A stretch of DNA of 64,000 nucleotides from Streptomyces liliifuscus (GTDB taxonomy: Bacteria > Actinomycetota > Actinomycetes > Streptomycetales > Streptomycetaceae). Both the position numbers and the translations under genes were made by a program. How positions within the stretch are numbered: position 1 is the stretch's first letter; the number at the start of each line of letters is the position of its first letter. The notes beneath the pieces are model-generated. The model saw only the letters and a list, made by a program, of their open reading frames with translations, was not told where the DNA came from and did no database searches. The stretch lies in contig NZ_CP066831.1 in NCBI RefSeq assembly GCF_016598615.1, positions 4,526,001 to 4,590,000 on the forward strand, read 5' to 3'. This document shows positions 33,524 to 42,018 of the stretch, piece after piece.

Positions 33524-34420
33524 CTAATCGTTGCCGCTGAAGATCGCGACCAGGCGCAGCATCTCCAGGTAGATCCAGACGAGGCTCATGGTGAGGCCGA
33601 AGGCGGCCAGCCAGGACTCGTCGCGCGGGGCGCCGTAGGCGATGCCGTCCTCGATCTGCTTGAAGTCGAGCGTCAGGAAGAACGCACCGAGGACGATCGC
33701 GAGAATGCCGACGATCGCGCCCAGCGGGCCCATGCTCCGCAGCCCGCCGTCATCGGCGACACCGAAGACGACCAGCAGCAGGTTGACCGCCATGACGAGC
33801 ACGAAGGCGATGGCGATGGCCATGCCGATGCGCGCGTACCGGGCGGTGACGCGGATCCAGCCCGCCTTGTAGATCAGCAGGGTGGCGCCGGACACCGCCA
33901 TGGTGCCGAGCACGGCCTGGAAGGGCGCGCCGCTCCACCGGCTGTTGAACATCTCGCTGATCACGCCGAGGAAAACGCCCTCGAAGGCGGCGTACGCCAG
34001 GATCAGCGGGGGTGAGGCCTTGCGCTTGAAGGCCTGGACCAGCGCGAAGACCATCGCGATGAGCGCGGAGCCGATGGCCAGGCCGAAGCTGCTCGACGTG
34101 ACCGGCAGCAGGGCCCATGCGAGCACGGCACCGACGGTGACCGTGCCGAGCGTCATGGCCGTACGCGTGACGACGTCGTCCATCGTCATACGGCCGGCGG
34201 CGGGCGGGGCCTGCGGCGGCGCGCCGTGCTGGAGGTCCTGCGGGGCGTAAGGATTCTGCGCGTACGGGTTGCCGCCCTGCGGGGCGTGCGGGGTGCCCGC
34301 GTACGGGTTCCCCTGCGTTCCGACAGCGGGGCCCCCGGCCTGCGGCGCGGTGTTGAAGCCCGCGTAGCCGTTGTCGCGGCTGAACCCCCGTCGCGAGAAG
34401 ACCGGGTTGCTGCTCCTCAT
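33524..34420 (-). CDS. Bax inhibitor-1/YccA-family membrane protein
   Basis: In this 298-residue protein, residues 1-75 are a Pro/Gly/Tyr-rich cytoplasmic tail with repeated NPYA units. Seven hydrophobic helices follow, with the family segment GVFLGVISEMFN and the C-terminal region MSLVWIYLEMLRL. The family forms pH-sensitive membrane channels; the role in Streptomyces is not defined. The start at 34420 follows GGAGGAGTGAA. Confidence 0.9.
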   Translation of the reverse strand: MRSSNPVFSRRGFSRDNGYAGFNTAPQAGGPAVGTQGNPYAGTPHAPQGGNPYAQNPYAPQDLQHGAPPQAPPAAGRMTMDDVVTRTAMTLGTVTVGAVLAWALLPVTSSSFGLAIGSALIAMVFALVQAFKRKASPPLILAYAAFEGVFLGVISEMFNSRWSGAPFQAVLGTMAVSGATLLIYKAGWIRVTARYARIGMAIAIAFVLVMAVNLLLVVFGVADDGGLRSMGPLGAIVGILAIVLGAFFLTLDFKQIEDGIAYGAPRDESWLAAFGLTMSLVWIYLEMLRLVAIFSGND

Positions 34421-34605
34421 TTCACTCCTCCATGGCCACCCTGCGTGGCCTTGGCTCAAGAGTAATGGGTAGGCAAAAGAAAGCCTCTAGTGCCTGGGGA
34501 GGATCTTTCCCCTCTTGTGACCGGGAACACCGGGTCGGGACCCGTCATTCCCCGCACCGTTACAACGCCGGTACGCACTGTTCCGGTTCCCTCTTCCGGG
34601 GCATC

Positions 34606-35781
34606 TCACTCCAGCGGGAAGCCGGTGTATCCCTCGGCGAGGTCCTGCTCGGCGGCCCGTGAGGCGGCGATCCGCGCCAGCCGGGCGAGCTGGATCCGGT
34701 CCTCGAACGGCGTCGCGTCGGCCGTGCGGTGCAGCAGGGTCGTCATCTCGTACGAGAACCGCTCGGCCTGCCAGACCCGCCGCAGACAGGTCTCGGAGTA
34801 CGCGTCGAGCCGCTCGGCCGACCCGGTCTCCTTCTCGTACGCCAGAGCCCGCGCGAAGGTGACGACGTCACCGACCGCGAGGTTCAGCCCCTTGGCACCG
34901 GTGGGCGGCACGATGTGAGCGGCGTCACCGGCCAGGAAGAGCCGTCCGTACCGCATCGGCTCGTGCACATGGCTGCGCATGGGTGTGACGGACTTCTGCG
35001 TGATGGGCCCCCGCTCCAGCCGCCACCCGTCCCCGGTCTCGAACCGCCGCTCCAGCTCGTCCCAGATCTCGTCATCCCCCCAGTCCGCCGCATCCGCGCC
35101 CTCGGGCACCTGGAGGTAGAGCCGAGAGACGACGGGCGACCGCATGGACAGCAGGGCGAAGCCACGGTCGTGCCGGGCGTAGACGAGCTCGTCGTGCGAG
35201 GGCGGCACATCGGCGAGGATCCCGAGCCACCCGAACGGGTACGTCCGCTCGAAGACCCGGGTGAGCTCGGCGGGAATGGCCTTGCGGGCGACCCCCCAGA
35301 ACCCGTCGCACCCGACCACGTACGAGCACTCCAACACCTCCTCACGCCCTTCATGCCGAAACCGCACCCGCGGAGCGTCGCTGTCCGCCCCCTCCACGGC
35401 GAGGGCCTCGGCCTCGAAGAGCAGCGGCCCGCCCTCCTTGAGCTGAAGCGCGATGAGGTCCTTGCACACCTCGGTCTGGGCGTAGACCATCACGGACCGC
35501 CCACCGGTCAGCGCGGGAAAGTCGACGCGGTGCCGCCGCCGGTCGAACCGCAGCTCGATGCCGTCGTGCCGCAGCCCCTCACGGTCCATGCGCTCGCCGG
35601 CGCCCGCGGCCCGCAGCACGTCCACGGTGCCCTGCTCCAGGATCCCGGCCCGCTGCCGATGCTCCACATAGGCCCGGTCCCGGCTCTCCAGCACGACGGA
35701 GTCGATCCCCGCGTTGTGCAGCAGCCGCGCCAGCAGCAGCCCGGCCGGTCCGGCCCCGATGATCCCCACGGTGGTACGCAT
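34606..35781 (-). CDS. pobA: 4-Hydroxybenzoate 3-monooxygenase
   Basis: The 391-residue flavoprotein hydroxylates p-hydroxybenzoate to protocatechuate using NAD(P)H and O2. Visible are the FAD site GIIGAGPAGLLLARLL, the family block RAGILEQGTVD, the NAD(P)H/FAD DG motif region CDGFWGVARK and the FAD ribityl site GDAAHIVPPTGAKGLNLA. The length is exact for PobA. No pca genes or regulator adjoin. A dyad 20 bp upstream (35802-35817) is a likely operator. Confidence 0.93.
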   Translation of the reverse strand: MRTTVGIIGAGPAGLLLARLLHNAGIDSVVLESRDRAYVEHRQRAGILEQGTVDVLRAAGAGERMDREGLRHDGIELRFDRRRHRVDFPALTGGRSVMVYAQTEVCKDLIALQLKEGGPLLFEAEALAVEGADSDAPRVRFRHEGREEVLECSYVVGCDGFWGVARKAIPAELTRVFERTYPFGWLGILADVPPSHDELVYARHDRGFALLSMRSPVVSRLYLQVPEGADAADWGDDEIWDELERRFETGDGWRLERGPITQKSVTPMRSHVHEPMRYGRLFLAGDAAHIVPPTGAKGLNLAVGDVVTFARALAYEKETGSAERLDAYSETCLRRVWQAERFSYEMTTLLHRTADATPFEDRIQLARLARIAASRAAEQDLAEGYTGFPLE

Positions 35782-35801
35782 CGACTCACTCCGTTCGCCC
35801 A

Positions 35802-35817
35802 GTGAAATTTAATTCAC
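35802..35817. promoter_or_regulatory. Candidate pobA operator
   Basis: GTGAA-ATTTAA-TTCAC is a near-perfect 16-bp dyad located 20 bp before the pobA start, in an unusually AT-rich stretch. It overlaps the expected promoter/initiation zone, suitable for repression by a MarR- or IclR-type regulator encoded elsewhere. Confidence 0.5.
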
Positions 35818-35882
35818 CAAATCACTACACTGAGTTTCCGACGGACAGAACCCACTGTCAACGGTTGCGAGGTGAAGTCTTC

Positions 35883-35904
35883 AATGAAGGGTGCACCCTT
35901 CATT
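35883..35904. terminator. 22-bp perfect palindrome between bldA and pobA
   Basis: AATGAAGGGTG and its complement meet with no loop at 35883-35904. It lies 34 bp past the 3' end of the tRNA, so it could end the bldA transcript, or act as a second operator upstream of pobA. TTGACA on the minus strand lies between it and pobA. Confidence 0.5.
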
Positions 35905-35937
35905 GGGATACGCTGGAAAAAGCGGAAGTGTCGGAGG

Positions 35938-36020
35938 TGCCCGGAACCGGACTTGAACCGGTACGCCCGCGAGGGGCAGCGAGGTTTAAGCTCGCCGTGT
36001 CTGCATTCCACCATCCGGGC
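35938..36020 (-). tRNA. bldA: tRNA-Leu (anticodon UAA), the developmental tRNA bldA
   Basis: On the minus strand the sequence folds as a class II tRNA: acceptor GCCCGGA pairs with TCCGGGC, the anticodon arm is GCGAG-CTTAAAC-CTCGC giving anticodon TAA, a long variable arm follows, and the T arm is CCGG-TTCAAGT-CCGG. The discriminator is A and CCA is not fully encoded. This is the only tRNA reading UUA in Streptomyces; its maturation times development and secondary metabolism through rare TTA codons. A TAGGCT hexamer about 30 bp upstream (36050-36055) is a possible -10. Confidence 0.97.
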
Positions 36021-36413
36021 AGGCCATGGGCTCCGCGTCGAGTGTTCCGAGCCTATCGGGACAGATCCCCCGAACAGCGGAAGGGCAGCCCGATGTTGTC
36101 TTATTTTATTGACGTCTGAGGGTGCATCAGCCCACGGTACGCGCCATCCGCACATGCCAAATGCCCTTCGACCGAAGCTTGACGGCGTATGGGGAATGAC
36201 GTGATTTCACCGCCCGAACGAGCGGAACCTGACGAACCGTCGCCGATTCCCTCTCAGGGACGGACGTCATCCCCAGGTATGACACGGGCCCGCCGGGTGC
36301 GACCCAAGGCTGTCTTCGGAACCAGAACAGCGGGTGACTACACGGCGCCGATCGGCACAGACGATGGAACGGTCGTCCTCACTCGTCGTCGTACCGACAA
36401 GGAGCACCCTCCC
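36021..36413. other. 393-bp intergenic region upstream of bldA and of the ABC exporter
   Basis: It holds the bldA promoter on the minus strand and the exporter promoter on the plus strand. The section 36105-36120 is strikingly AT-rich (TCTTATTTTATTGACG) and contains TTGACG. Open frames here lack codon bias or ribosome sites; I see no further gene. Confidence 0.5.
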
Positions 36414-37184
36414 GTGACCACCATGCCCCTCGCCGACCGTGCCACCACGGTGGCAGCCCGCGCCTCGGAACTGTCCAAGGTCTACGGACAGGGGGAGACC
36501 CAGGTGGTCGCCCTGGACCGGGTCTCCGTCGACTTCCGTCAGGCCGAGTTCACCGCGATCATGGGCCCCTCCGGCTCCGGCAAGTCCACGCTGATGCACT
36601 GCGTGGCCGGCCTGGACAGCTTCTCCTCCGGATCGGTCCGCATCGGCGACACCGAACTCGGCTCCCTCAAGGACAAGCAGCTCACCAAGTTGCGCCGGGA
36701 CAAGATCGGTTTCATCTTCCAGGCGTTCAACCTCCTTCCGACCCTCACGGCCCTGGAGAACATCACTCTTCCGATGGACATCGCGGGCCGCAAGCCGGAC
36801 AAGGCGTGGCTCGACAACGTGATCCGGATGGTGGGCCTGGCCGACCGCCTCTCGCACCGCCCCTCCGAGCTCTCCGGCGGCCAGCAGCAGCGCGTCGCCG
36901 TGGCCCGCGCGCTGGCCTCCCGCCCGGACATCATCTTCGGCGACGAGCCGACCGGAAACCTCGACTCCCGCTCGGGCGCCGAAGTCCTCGGCTTCCTGCG
37001 CAACTCCGTACGCGAACTGGGCCAGACCGTCGTCATGGTGACCCACGACCCGGTCGCCGCCGCGTACGCCGACCGCGTCATCTTCCTGGCCGACGGCCGC
37101 GTGGTCGACGAGGTGCACGCCCCCACGGCGGACGCGGTCCTGGACCGCATGAAGCAGTTCGACGCCAAGGGTCGCACCAGCTAG
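36414..37184 (+). CDS. MacB/LolD-type ABC transporter ATP-binding protein
   Basis: The 256-residue ATPase has Walker A GPSGSGKST, signature LSGGQQQRVAVARAL, Walker B IIFGDEPTGNLD and switch His VMVTHDP. The EPTGNLDS form is typical of the MacB/LolD/FtsE-like class that pairs with FtsX-fold permeases. GTG 36414 follows AAGGAG at nine bases; the longer frame from 36189 lacks coding character. It pairs with the 845-residue permease downstream. Confidence 0.92.
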   Translation: MTTMPLADRATTVAARASELSKVYGQGETQVVALDRVSVDFRQAEFTAIMGPSGSGKSTLMHCVAGLDSFSSGSVRIGDTELGSLKDKQLTKLRRDKIGFIFQAFNLLPTLTALENITLPMDIAGRKPDKAWLDNVIRMVGLADRLSHRPSELSGGQQQRVAVARALASRPDIIFGDEPTGNLDSRSGAEVLGFLRNSVRELGQTVVMVTHDPVAAAYADRVIFLADGRVVDEVHAPTADAVLDRMKQFDAKGRTS

Positions 37185-37551
37185 GCGCGCTCTCCCCTTC
37201 TTGCGTTCCGTCCGCGGGCCGTCAGTGGCTGATCGCGCAGTTCCCCGCGCCCCCAAGGGGGCACGACCCGCAGTGGTGACGCGATGGGCCACCGGCCCGC
37301 AGCCGCCGGCGCACGGGAGGGGACGGTCCGGGGGTGTCCGCCCGCAGCGGATGGCGTGTCGACCCGGGCGCCCTCTCAAGGCGACCGATTCCACGCCGGA
37401 CCGAGGACGGATACCCCCGGACCGGCCCCGCCCCCGCACCACCGGCAGGCGCACCACCCACCGGCGCACAGACACCCGGACCCGCACCCCCGACGTGCCC
37501 CTGGGCGCCCCACCAAACCTCGTACACCTCGTACACCTGGACTGAGAAGAC
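37185..37551. repeat. Gap with dispersed element copy 5 between exporter subunits
   Basis: The core CGCGCAGTTCCCCGCGCCCC lies at about 37235-37255 with a CCCCCAAGGGGG fold-back next to it. The rest of the 367-bp gap is GC-rich without a credible gene. It separates the ATPase and permease genes that act together, so it may lower permease expression or carry a separate promoter. Confidence 0.65.
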
Positions 37552-40089
37552 ATGTTCCGAACCGCCCTGCGCAACGTGCTGGCGCACAAGGCCAGGCTGC
37601 TGATGACCGTGCTCGCCGTGATGCTGGGCGTGGCGTTCGTCTCCGGCACCCTGGTCTTCACCAACACCATCTCCGACGCGTACCAGAAGAGCTCGGCGAA
37701 AGGCTTCGACCAGGTCGACGTCGCCGTCCAGCCGGAATCCACGAAGGCCGAGGGCGACAAGCTCGGCAAGGACCCGGAGCTCACCCAGGCGCTGCTGGAC
37801 AAGGCCGCCAAGGCCCCCGGCGCCGAGTCGGCCATAGGCGTCGTCACCGGCTTCACCGCGATCGCCGACAAGGACGGCAAGCTGATCGGCGGCGGCTTCC
37901 AGTCGCAGGGCGGCAACTACTGGGGAGACAAGGACCCCCGCTACCCGCTCGACAGCGGCAAGGCCCCGACCGGCAGGAACGAGGTCGCGATCGACGCCGA
38001 AACGGCCGAGCGCGCCGGCTACAAGGTCGGCGACACCATCCGGATCTCGATCGACGGCCCGGTCCTCACCCCCACCATCACCGCCGTCTTCACCACGGAC
38101 GACGGCAACGTCGCCGCCGGCGGCAGCCTCGCCCTCTTCGACACCGCCACCGCGCAACAGCTGTTCCACAAGACCGGCACGTACGACGAGATCGACGTGA
38201 AGGCCGCCCCGGGCACCAGCCAGACCGCCCTCCGGACGAGCCTCGACAAGGTCCTCCCGAAGGACACCGTCGACACCACGACGGGCCGGCAGCTCGCCGA
38301 TGACCAGGCCGCCATGATCGAGTCGTCGATGAGCGGCCTCAAGACCGGCCTCCTGGTCTTCGCCGGCATCGCCCTGTTCGTCGGCACGTTCATCATCGCC
38401 AACACCTTCACCATGCTGGTCGCCCAGCGCACCAAGGAACTCGCGCTCCTGCGAGCGGTCGGCGCCTCGCGCAAGCAGGTCACACGCTCCGTACTCCTCG
38501 AAGCGTTCGTGGTCGGCACGGTCGCGGCCGTCACGGGACTGATCGCCGGCATCGGCATCGGCGCGGGCCTGCGCAGCCTGATGGGCATGCTGGAGGCGAC
38601 CGTCCCGGCGGGCCCGCTGGTCATCACCCCGGGCACGATCGTCACGGCGTTCGCCGTCGGCATCCTCATCACGATGCTCGCCGCCTGGCTCCCGGGCCGC
38701 CGCGCCGCGAAGATCCCCCCGGTCGCGGCGATGAGCAGCGTGCACGCGACGGCGACGACCAAGTCGCTCGTCCTGCGCAACACCCTCGGCGCCCTGTTCT
38801 CCGCGGCGGGCATCGCGGTGGTCCTCTTCGCGACGACGATGAGCGGCTCGGACGGTCAGGCCCCGATGGGCCTGGGCGCGGTTGTGCTGATCATCGGCGT
38901 CTTCATCCTCACGCCCCTCCTCTCCCGCCCGCTGATCGCCGCCGCGGCCCCGGTCCTGCGCATCTTCGGCGTCTCGGGCAAGCTGGCCCGCCAGAACTCC
39001 GTACGCAACCCGCGCCGCACGGCCGCCACCGCCTCCGCGCTGATGATCGGCCTCACGCTCATCACGGGCATGACGGTGATGGCGGGCAGCCTGCAGACGT
39101 CGATCGACAAGATGGCCACCGCCGCGCTGAAGGCGGACTACGTGGTCTCGATGGCGAACATGAGCTCCCTCTCCCCCGACGTCGAGAAGAAGCTCGACAA
39201 GGTGGAGGGCGTCACCGCCACCAGCCCCCTGCGCAACGCGCCGGCCCGCATCGACGACCGGACCGAGTACCTGACGGGTGTGAAGGGCTCCACGATCGGC
39301 GAGCTGACCGACCTGAGGGTCGACAACGGCTCGTTCAAGGTCGGCGGCACGCAGGTCGTCGTGGACGACGAGACGGCCAAGGACCACGGCTGGAAGGCCG
39401 GTTCGACGTTCACGGCCTCGTTCGAGGACGACAAGAAGCAGCAGCTGACGATCTCCGGGATCTACGAGGGCAACGAACTCATCCGGGGCATCATGATCGA
39501 CACCGCGACGCTCGCCCCGCACCAGGCGGACCAGGCGGACCCGGCCGACATGCAGGTCATGGTGAAGACGTCCGGCGGCGCGTCCGACGCGACCAAGGAC
39601 GGTCTGGAGAAGGCGCTCGGCAGCAACCCGGCCATCAAGGTCCAGGACAAGCAGGACGTCTCCAACGAGATCGCGCAGATGTTCACGCTGATCCTGAACA
39701 TGCTGTACGGCCTGCTGGCGATGGCGGTCATCGTCGCCGTCCTCGGCGTCATCAACACGCTCGCGATGTCGGTCTTCGAGCGCTCGCAGGAGATCGGCAT
39801 GCTCCGCGCGATCGGCCTCGACCGCAAGGGCATCAAGCGGATGGTCCGTCTGGAGTCCCTGGTCATCTCGCTCTTCGGCGGCGTGCTCGGCGTGGGGCTG
39901 GGCGTGTTCTTCGGCTGGGCGGCCGGTGAGCTCCTGGCCGGCAAGATGCCGACGTACGAACTGGTCCTGCCCTGGGCCCGGATGGCCGTCTTCCTGCTCC
40001 TGGCGGCGACGGTCGGCATCCTGGCCGCCCTGTGGCCGGCCCGCCGCGCGGCGCGCCTGAACATGCTGACGGCGATCAAGTCGGAGTAG
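37552..40089 (+). CDS. FtsX-like ABC transporter permease (MacB-type, two FtsX domains)
   Basis: The 845-residue protein has an N-terminal helix (about 13-35), a large extracytoplasmic domain (40-260) and a first FtsX domain with three helices (about 260-390, with RTKELALLRAVGASRKQV). A central helical pair precedes a second extracytoplasmic domain (about 500-705). The last FtsX domain (about 715-840) has RSQEIGMLRAIGLDRKGI and ends in WPARRAARLNMLTAI. Such pumps export lipoproteins, peptides or antibiotics, or act as mechanotransmitters. A 969-codon open frame on the opposite strand is a GC-bias shadow. Confidence 0.92.
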   Translation: MFRTALRNVLAHKARLLMTVLAVMLGVAFVSGTLVFTNTISDAYQKSSAKGFDQVDVAVQPESTKAEGDKLGKDPELTQALLDKAAKAPGAESAIGVVTGFTAIADKDGKLIGGGFQSQGGNYWGDKDPRYPLDSGKAPTGRNEVAIDAETAERAGYKVGDTIRISIDGPVLTPTITAVFTTDDGNVAAGGSLALFDTATAQQLFHKTGTYDEIDVKAAPGTSQTALRTSLDKVLPKDTVDTTTGRQLADDQAAMIESSMSGLKTGLLVFAGIALFVGTFIIANTFTMLVAQRTKELALLRAVGASRKQVTRSVLLEAFVVGTVAAVTGLIAGIGIGAGLRSLMGMLEATVPAGPLVITPGTIVTAFAVGILITMLAAWLPGRRAAKIPPVAAMSSVHATATTKSLVLRNTLGALFSAAGIAVVLFATTMSGSDGQAPMGLGAVVLIIGVFILTPLLSRPLIAAAAPVLRIFGVSGKLARQNSVRNPRRTAATASALMIGLTLITGMTVMAGSLQTSIDKMATAALKADYVVSMANMSSLSPDVEKKLDKVEGVTATSPLRNAPARIDDRTEYLTGVKGSTIGELTDLRVDNGSFKVGGTQVVVDDETAKDHGWKAGSTFTASFEDDKKQQLTISGIYEGNELIRGIMIDTATLAPHQADQADPADMQVMVKTSGGASDATKDGLEKALGSNPAIKVQDKQDVSNEIAQMFTLILNMLYGLLAMAVIVAVLGVINTLAMSVFERSQEIGMLRAIGLDRKGIKRMVRLESLVISLFGGVLGVGLGVFFGWAAGELLAGKMPTYELVLPWARMAVFLLLAATVGILAALWPARRAARLNMLTAIKSE

Positions 40090-40113
40090 CGGCAGCCACC
40101 GCCAAGCACCAGG

Positions 40114-40145
40114 TCGGGGCCCGTTCCACAAGGAACGGGCCCCGA
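40114..40145. terminator. Perfect terminator after the exporter
   Basis: TCGGGGCCCGTTCC and complement enclose ACAA. It lies 25 bp after the permease stop, in a convergent gap with the methyltransferase gene. Confidence 0.9.
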
Positions 40146-40184
40146 CTCCGTGCGGCTACAAAACGCAGCCCGACTCCCTTACTC

Positions 40185-41486
40185 CTACGTCTGCTCCCGA
40201 TTCCAGGTACGAGCCCGAAGAGGCATCCCAGACGCCCCCGACTCGGGAGTCCGCACCGCCAGCACCTGGTTCACCCCGATCCGGTTCCGCTCGAAGGCAA
40301 GGGCGGAGGCGGCCATGTAGAGCCGCCAGACCCGGGCCCGGCCGGGGCTGGTGAGCCGGACCGCGTCCGGCCAGTGCGCCTCCAGGTTGGTGACCCAGCG
40401 GCGCAGCGTGAGCCCGTAGTGCTCGCGGATCGACTCGACGTCACGGACCTCGAACCCGGCCGCCTCCAACTGGCCCACGGTCCCGCCGATCGGAGCGAGC
40501 TCGCCGTCCGGGAAGACGTACGCGTCGATGAACTCGTCGATCTCGTACCCCGATTCGTCGCGCCACGGCCGACGGCCGATCTGGTGGTTGAGGAGCCGCC
40601 CGCCCGGTTTCAGAAGGGCGAACAGATCCCGCGCGTACTCCAGATAGCGGTCGCTGCCGACATGCTCGGCCATGCCGATCGAGGAGATCGCGTCGTACGG
40701 ACCGTCGGTGACGTCGCGGTAGTCCTGGACGCGGATCTCGATCCGGTCGGTGAGCCCCTCTTCCGCGACGCGCTTACGGGCGTACGCGGCCTGTTCCTGG
40801 GACAGGGTGACGCCGACGACGCTCACGCCGTACTCGCGGGCGGCGTGGATGGCCATCGAACCCCAGCCGCAGCCGACGTCGAGCAGGCGCATGCCCGGCT
40901 TCAGGCCGAGCTTGCGGGCGACGAGTCCGAGCTTGTCGCGCTGGGCGTCCTCCAGGGTGCCGTCCGGGGAGTCCCAGTAGGCGCACGAGTAGACCATGGA
41001 CGGTCCGAGGACGATCTCGTAGAAGTCGTTGCCGACGTCGTAGTGGTGGCTGATCGCCCGTCTGTCGGTGCGCTTGGTGTGCAGGTGGGAGCGCCTGCGT
41101 ACCTCCTCGCGGGGCGGGGCGGGGGGCAGTGGCGGCCCCGCCATCCGCACGAGCCCCCACACGGCGGCCCGCACCTCGGGATCCCGCAGGGCCTCGCGCA
41201 GGGTCCGGGCGTCCTCGCCGCGCTCCCACACCAGCCCGGCCATGACGTCCAGGACGGCGTACAGATCGCCGTCCACGGTCAGGTCTCCGGCCACCCAGGC
41301 GCGGGCCATGCCCAGTTCGCCAGGCTTCCAGAGCAGTCGGCGCAGGGCCCGGCGGTTCCGTACGACGAGTACGGGGCTCTCGGGCGGGCCCGCCTCCGAG
41401 CCGTCCCAGGCGCGAATGCGCACCGGGAGCGGGGCTCCCAGCAACTGCTCCATCAGCGCCTTCAGCCGCAGCGCCGCGTCCTGCAT
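40185..41486 (-). CDS. Cyclopropane-fatty-acyl-phospholipid synthase-like SAM methyltransferase
   Basis: The 433-residue protein has an N-terminal lipid-handling region of about 150 residues, then the CFA-synthase core: ISHHYDVGNDFYEIVLG, YSCAYWDSPDGTLEDAQ, SAM motif LLDVGCGWGSMAIHAA and the active-site EHVGSDRY region. It should methylenate or methylate double bonds of membrane lipids. ATG 41486 follows GGAGG at eight bases. It is convergent with the exporter. Confidence 0.92.
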   Translation of the reverse strand: MQDAALRLKALMEQLLGAPLPVRIRAWDGSEAGPPESPVLVVRNRRALRRLLWKPGELGMARAWVAGDLTVDGDLYAVLDVMAGLVWERGEDARTLREALRDPEVRAAVWGLVRMAGPPLPPAPPREEVRRRSHLHTKRTDRRAISHHYDVGNDFYEIVLGPSMVYSCAYWDSPDGTLEDAQRDKLGLVARKLGLKPGMRLLDVGCGWGSMAIHAAREYGVSVVGVTLSQEQAAYARKRVAEEGLTDRIEIRVQDYRDVTDGPYDAISSIGMAEHVGSDRYLEYARDLFALLKPGGRLLNHQIGRRPWRDESGYEIDEFIDAYVFPDGELAPIGGTVGQLEAAGFEVRDVESIREHYGLTLRRWVTNLEAHWPDAVRLTSPGRARVWRLYMAASALAFERNRIGVNQVLAVRTPESGASGMPLRARTWNREQT

Positions 41487-41629
41487 GACGCACACCTCCG
41501 TGACGACGGATCCCACAGACTCCAACACCACGTAAACACCAACGGGCCCGATGCGCAGTCCCGCCAAAGCGTTACATCTGAGCAAAATGCATGCAGCCAA
41601 CACGCACTCTGCGGCCGTGACCGCCCCTA

Positions 41630-41945
41630 CTCAGGGGCTCCGCCCCCGAACCCCCGCTCCTCAAACGCCGGAGAGGCTGACGGTCGGGCGGGCTGCTTGC
41701 CTGACATCGAGTGCGGGTCGCGTGTGGCTGATCGCGCAGTTCCCCGCGCCCCTAAAAGCTCCCGGCCCGCCCACCTCTCAGCCCGTCCGGCGTTTGAGGA
41801 CGAGGCCGTTCAGGCCAATCCCCCAACCCGCCCGTCTCTCAGCCCGTCCGGCGTTTGAGGACGAGCGCGGTGGCGCGATACGGGGGTTCGGGGGCGGAGC
41901 CCCTGAGTCAGGGACGGGAATGGGTAGGGGCGGCGGGGGCGAGGA
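41630..41945. repeat. Cluster of dispersed repeats in the 532-bp gap before ndh terminator
   Basis: The cluster contains the inverted CTCAAACGCCGG module (41660-41690), two direct copies of CAGCCCGTCCGGCGTTTGAG (about 41778 and 41837), dispersed element copy 6 (41730-41755), and GGGGGCGGAGCCCCTGAGTC with a GGGACGGGAATGGGTAGGGG tail (41885-41935). No gene is seen in 41487-42018. It lies between the methyltransferase promoter and the end of ndh. Confidence 0.75.
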
Positions 41946-41952
41946 AGAGACG

Positions 41953-41998
41953 CCGAAGGGGGCCGCCCGCACCACGGATGGCGGGAGGCCCCCTTCGG
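41953..41998. terminator. ndh terminator hairpin
   Basis: CCGAAGGGGGCCGCCCGC faces GCGGGAGGCCCCCTTCGG with a short mismatch and a 10-base loop. It lies 20 bp after the ndh stop on the minus strand. Confidence 0.85.
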
Positions 41999-42018
41999 GG
42001 TAAGCAGGTGACCGGAGG

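Noticed and set aside
35938..36020. tRNA as a phage or plasmid attachment site
   Set aside because: No integrase, no partial duplicate of the tRNA 3' end and no foreign-looking gene lies nearby.
37222..40131. A 969-codon open frame antisense to the FtsX permease gene
   Set aside because: It mirrors the codon positions of the permease gene, is low in complexity (Arg/Gly/His/Asp-rich) and has no domain; it is a shadow of high GC content.
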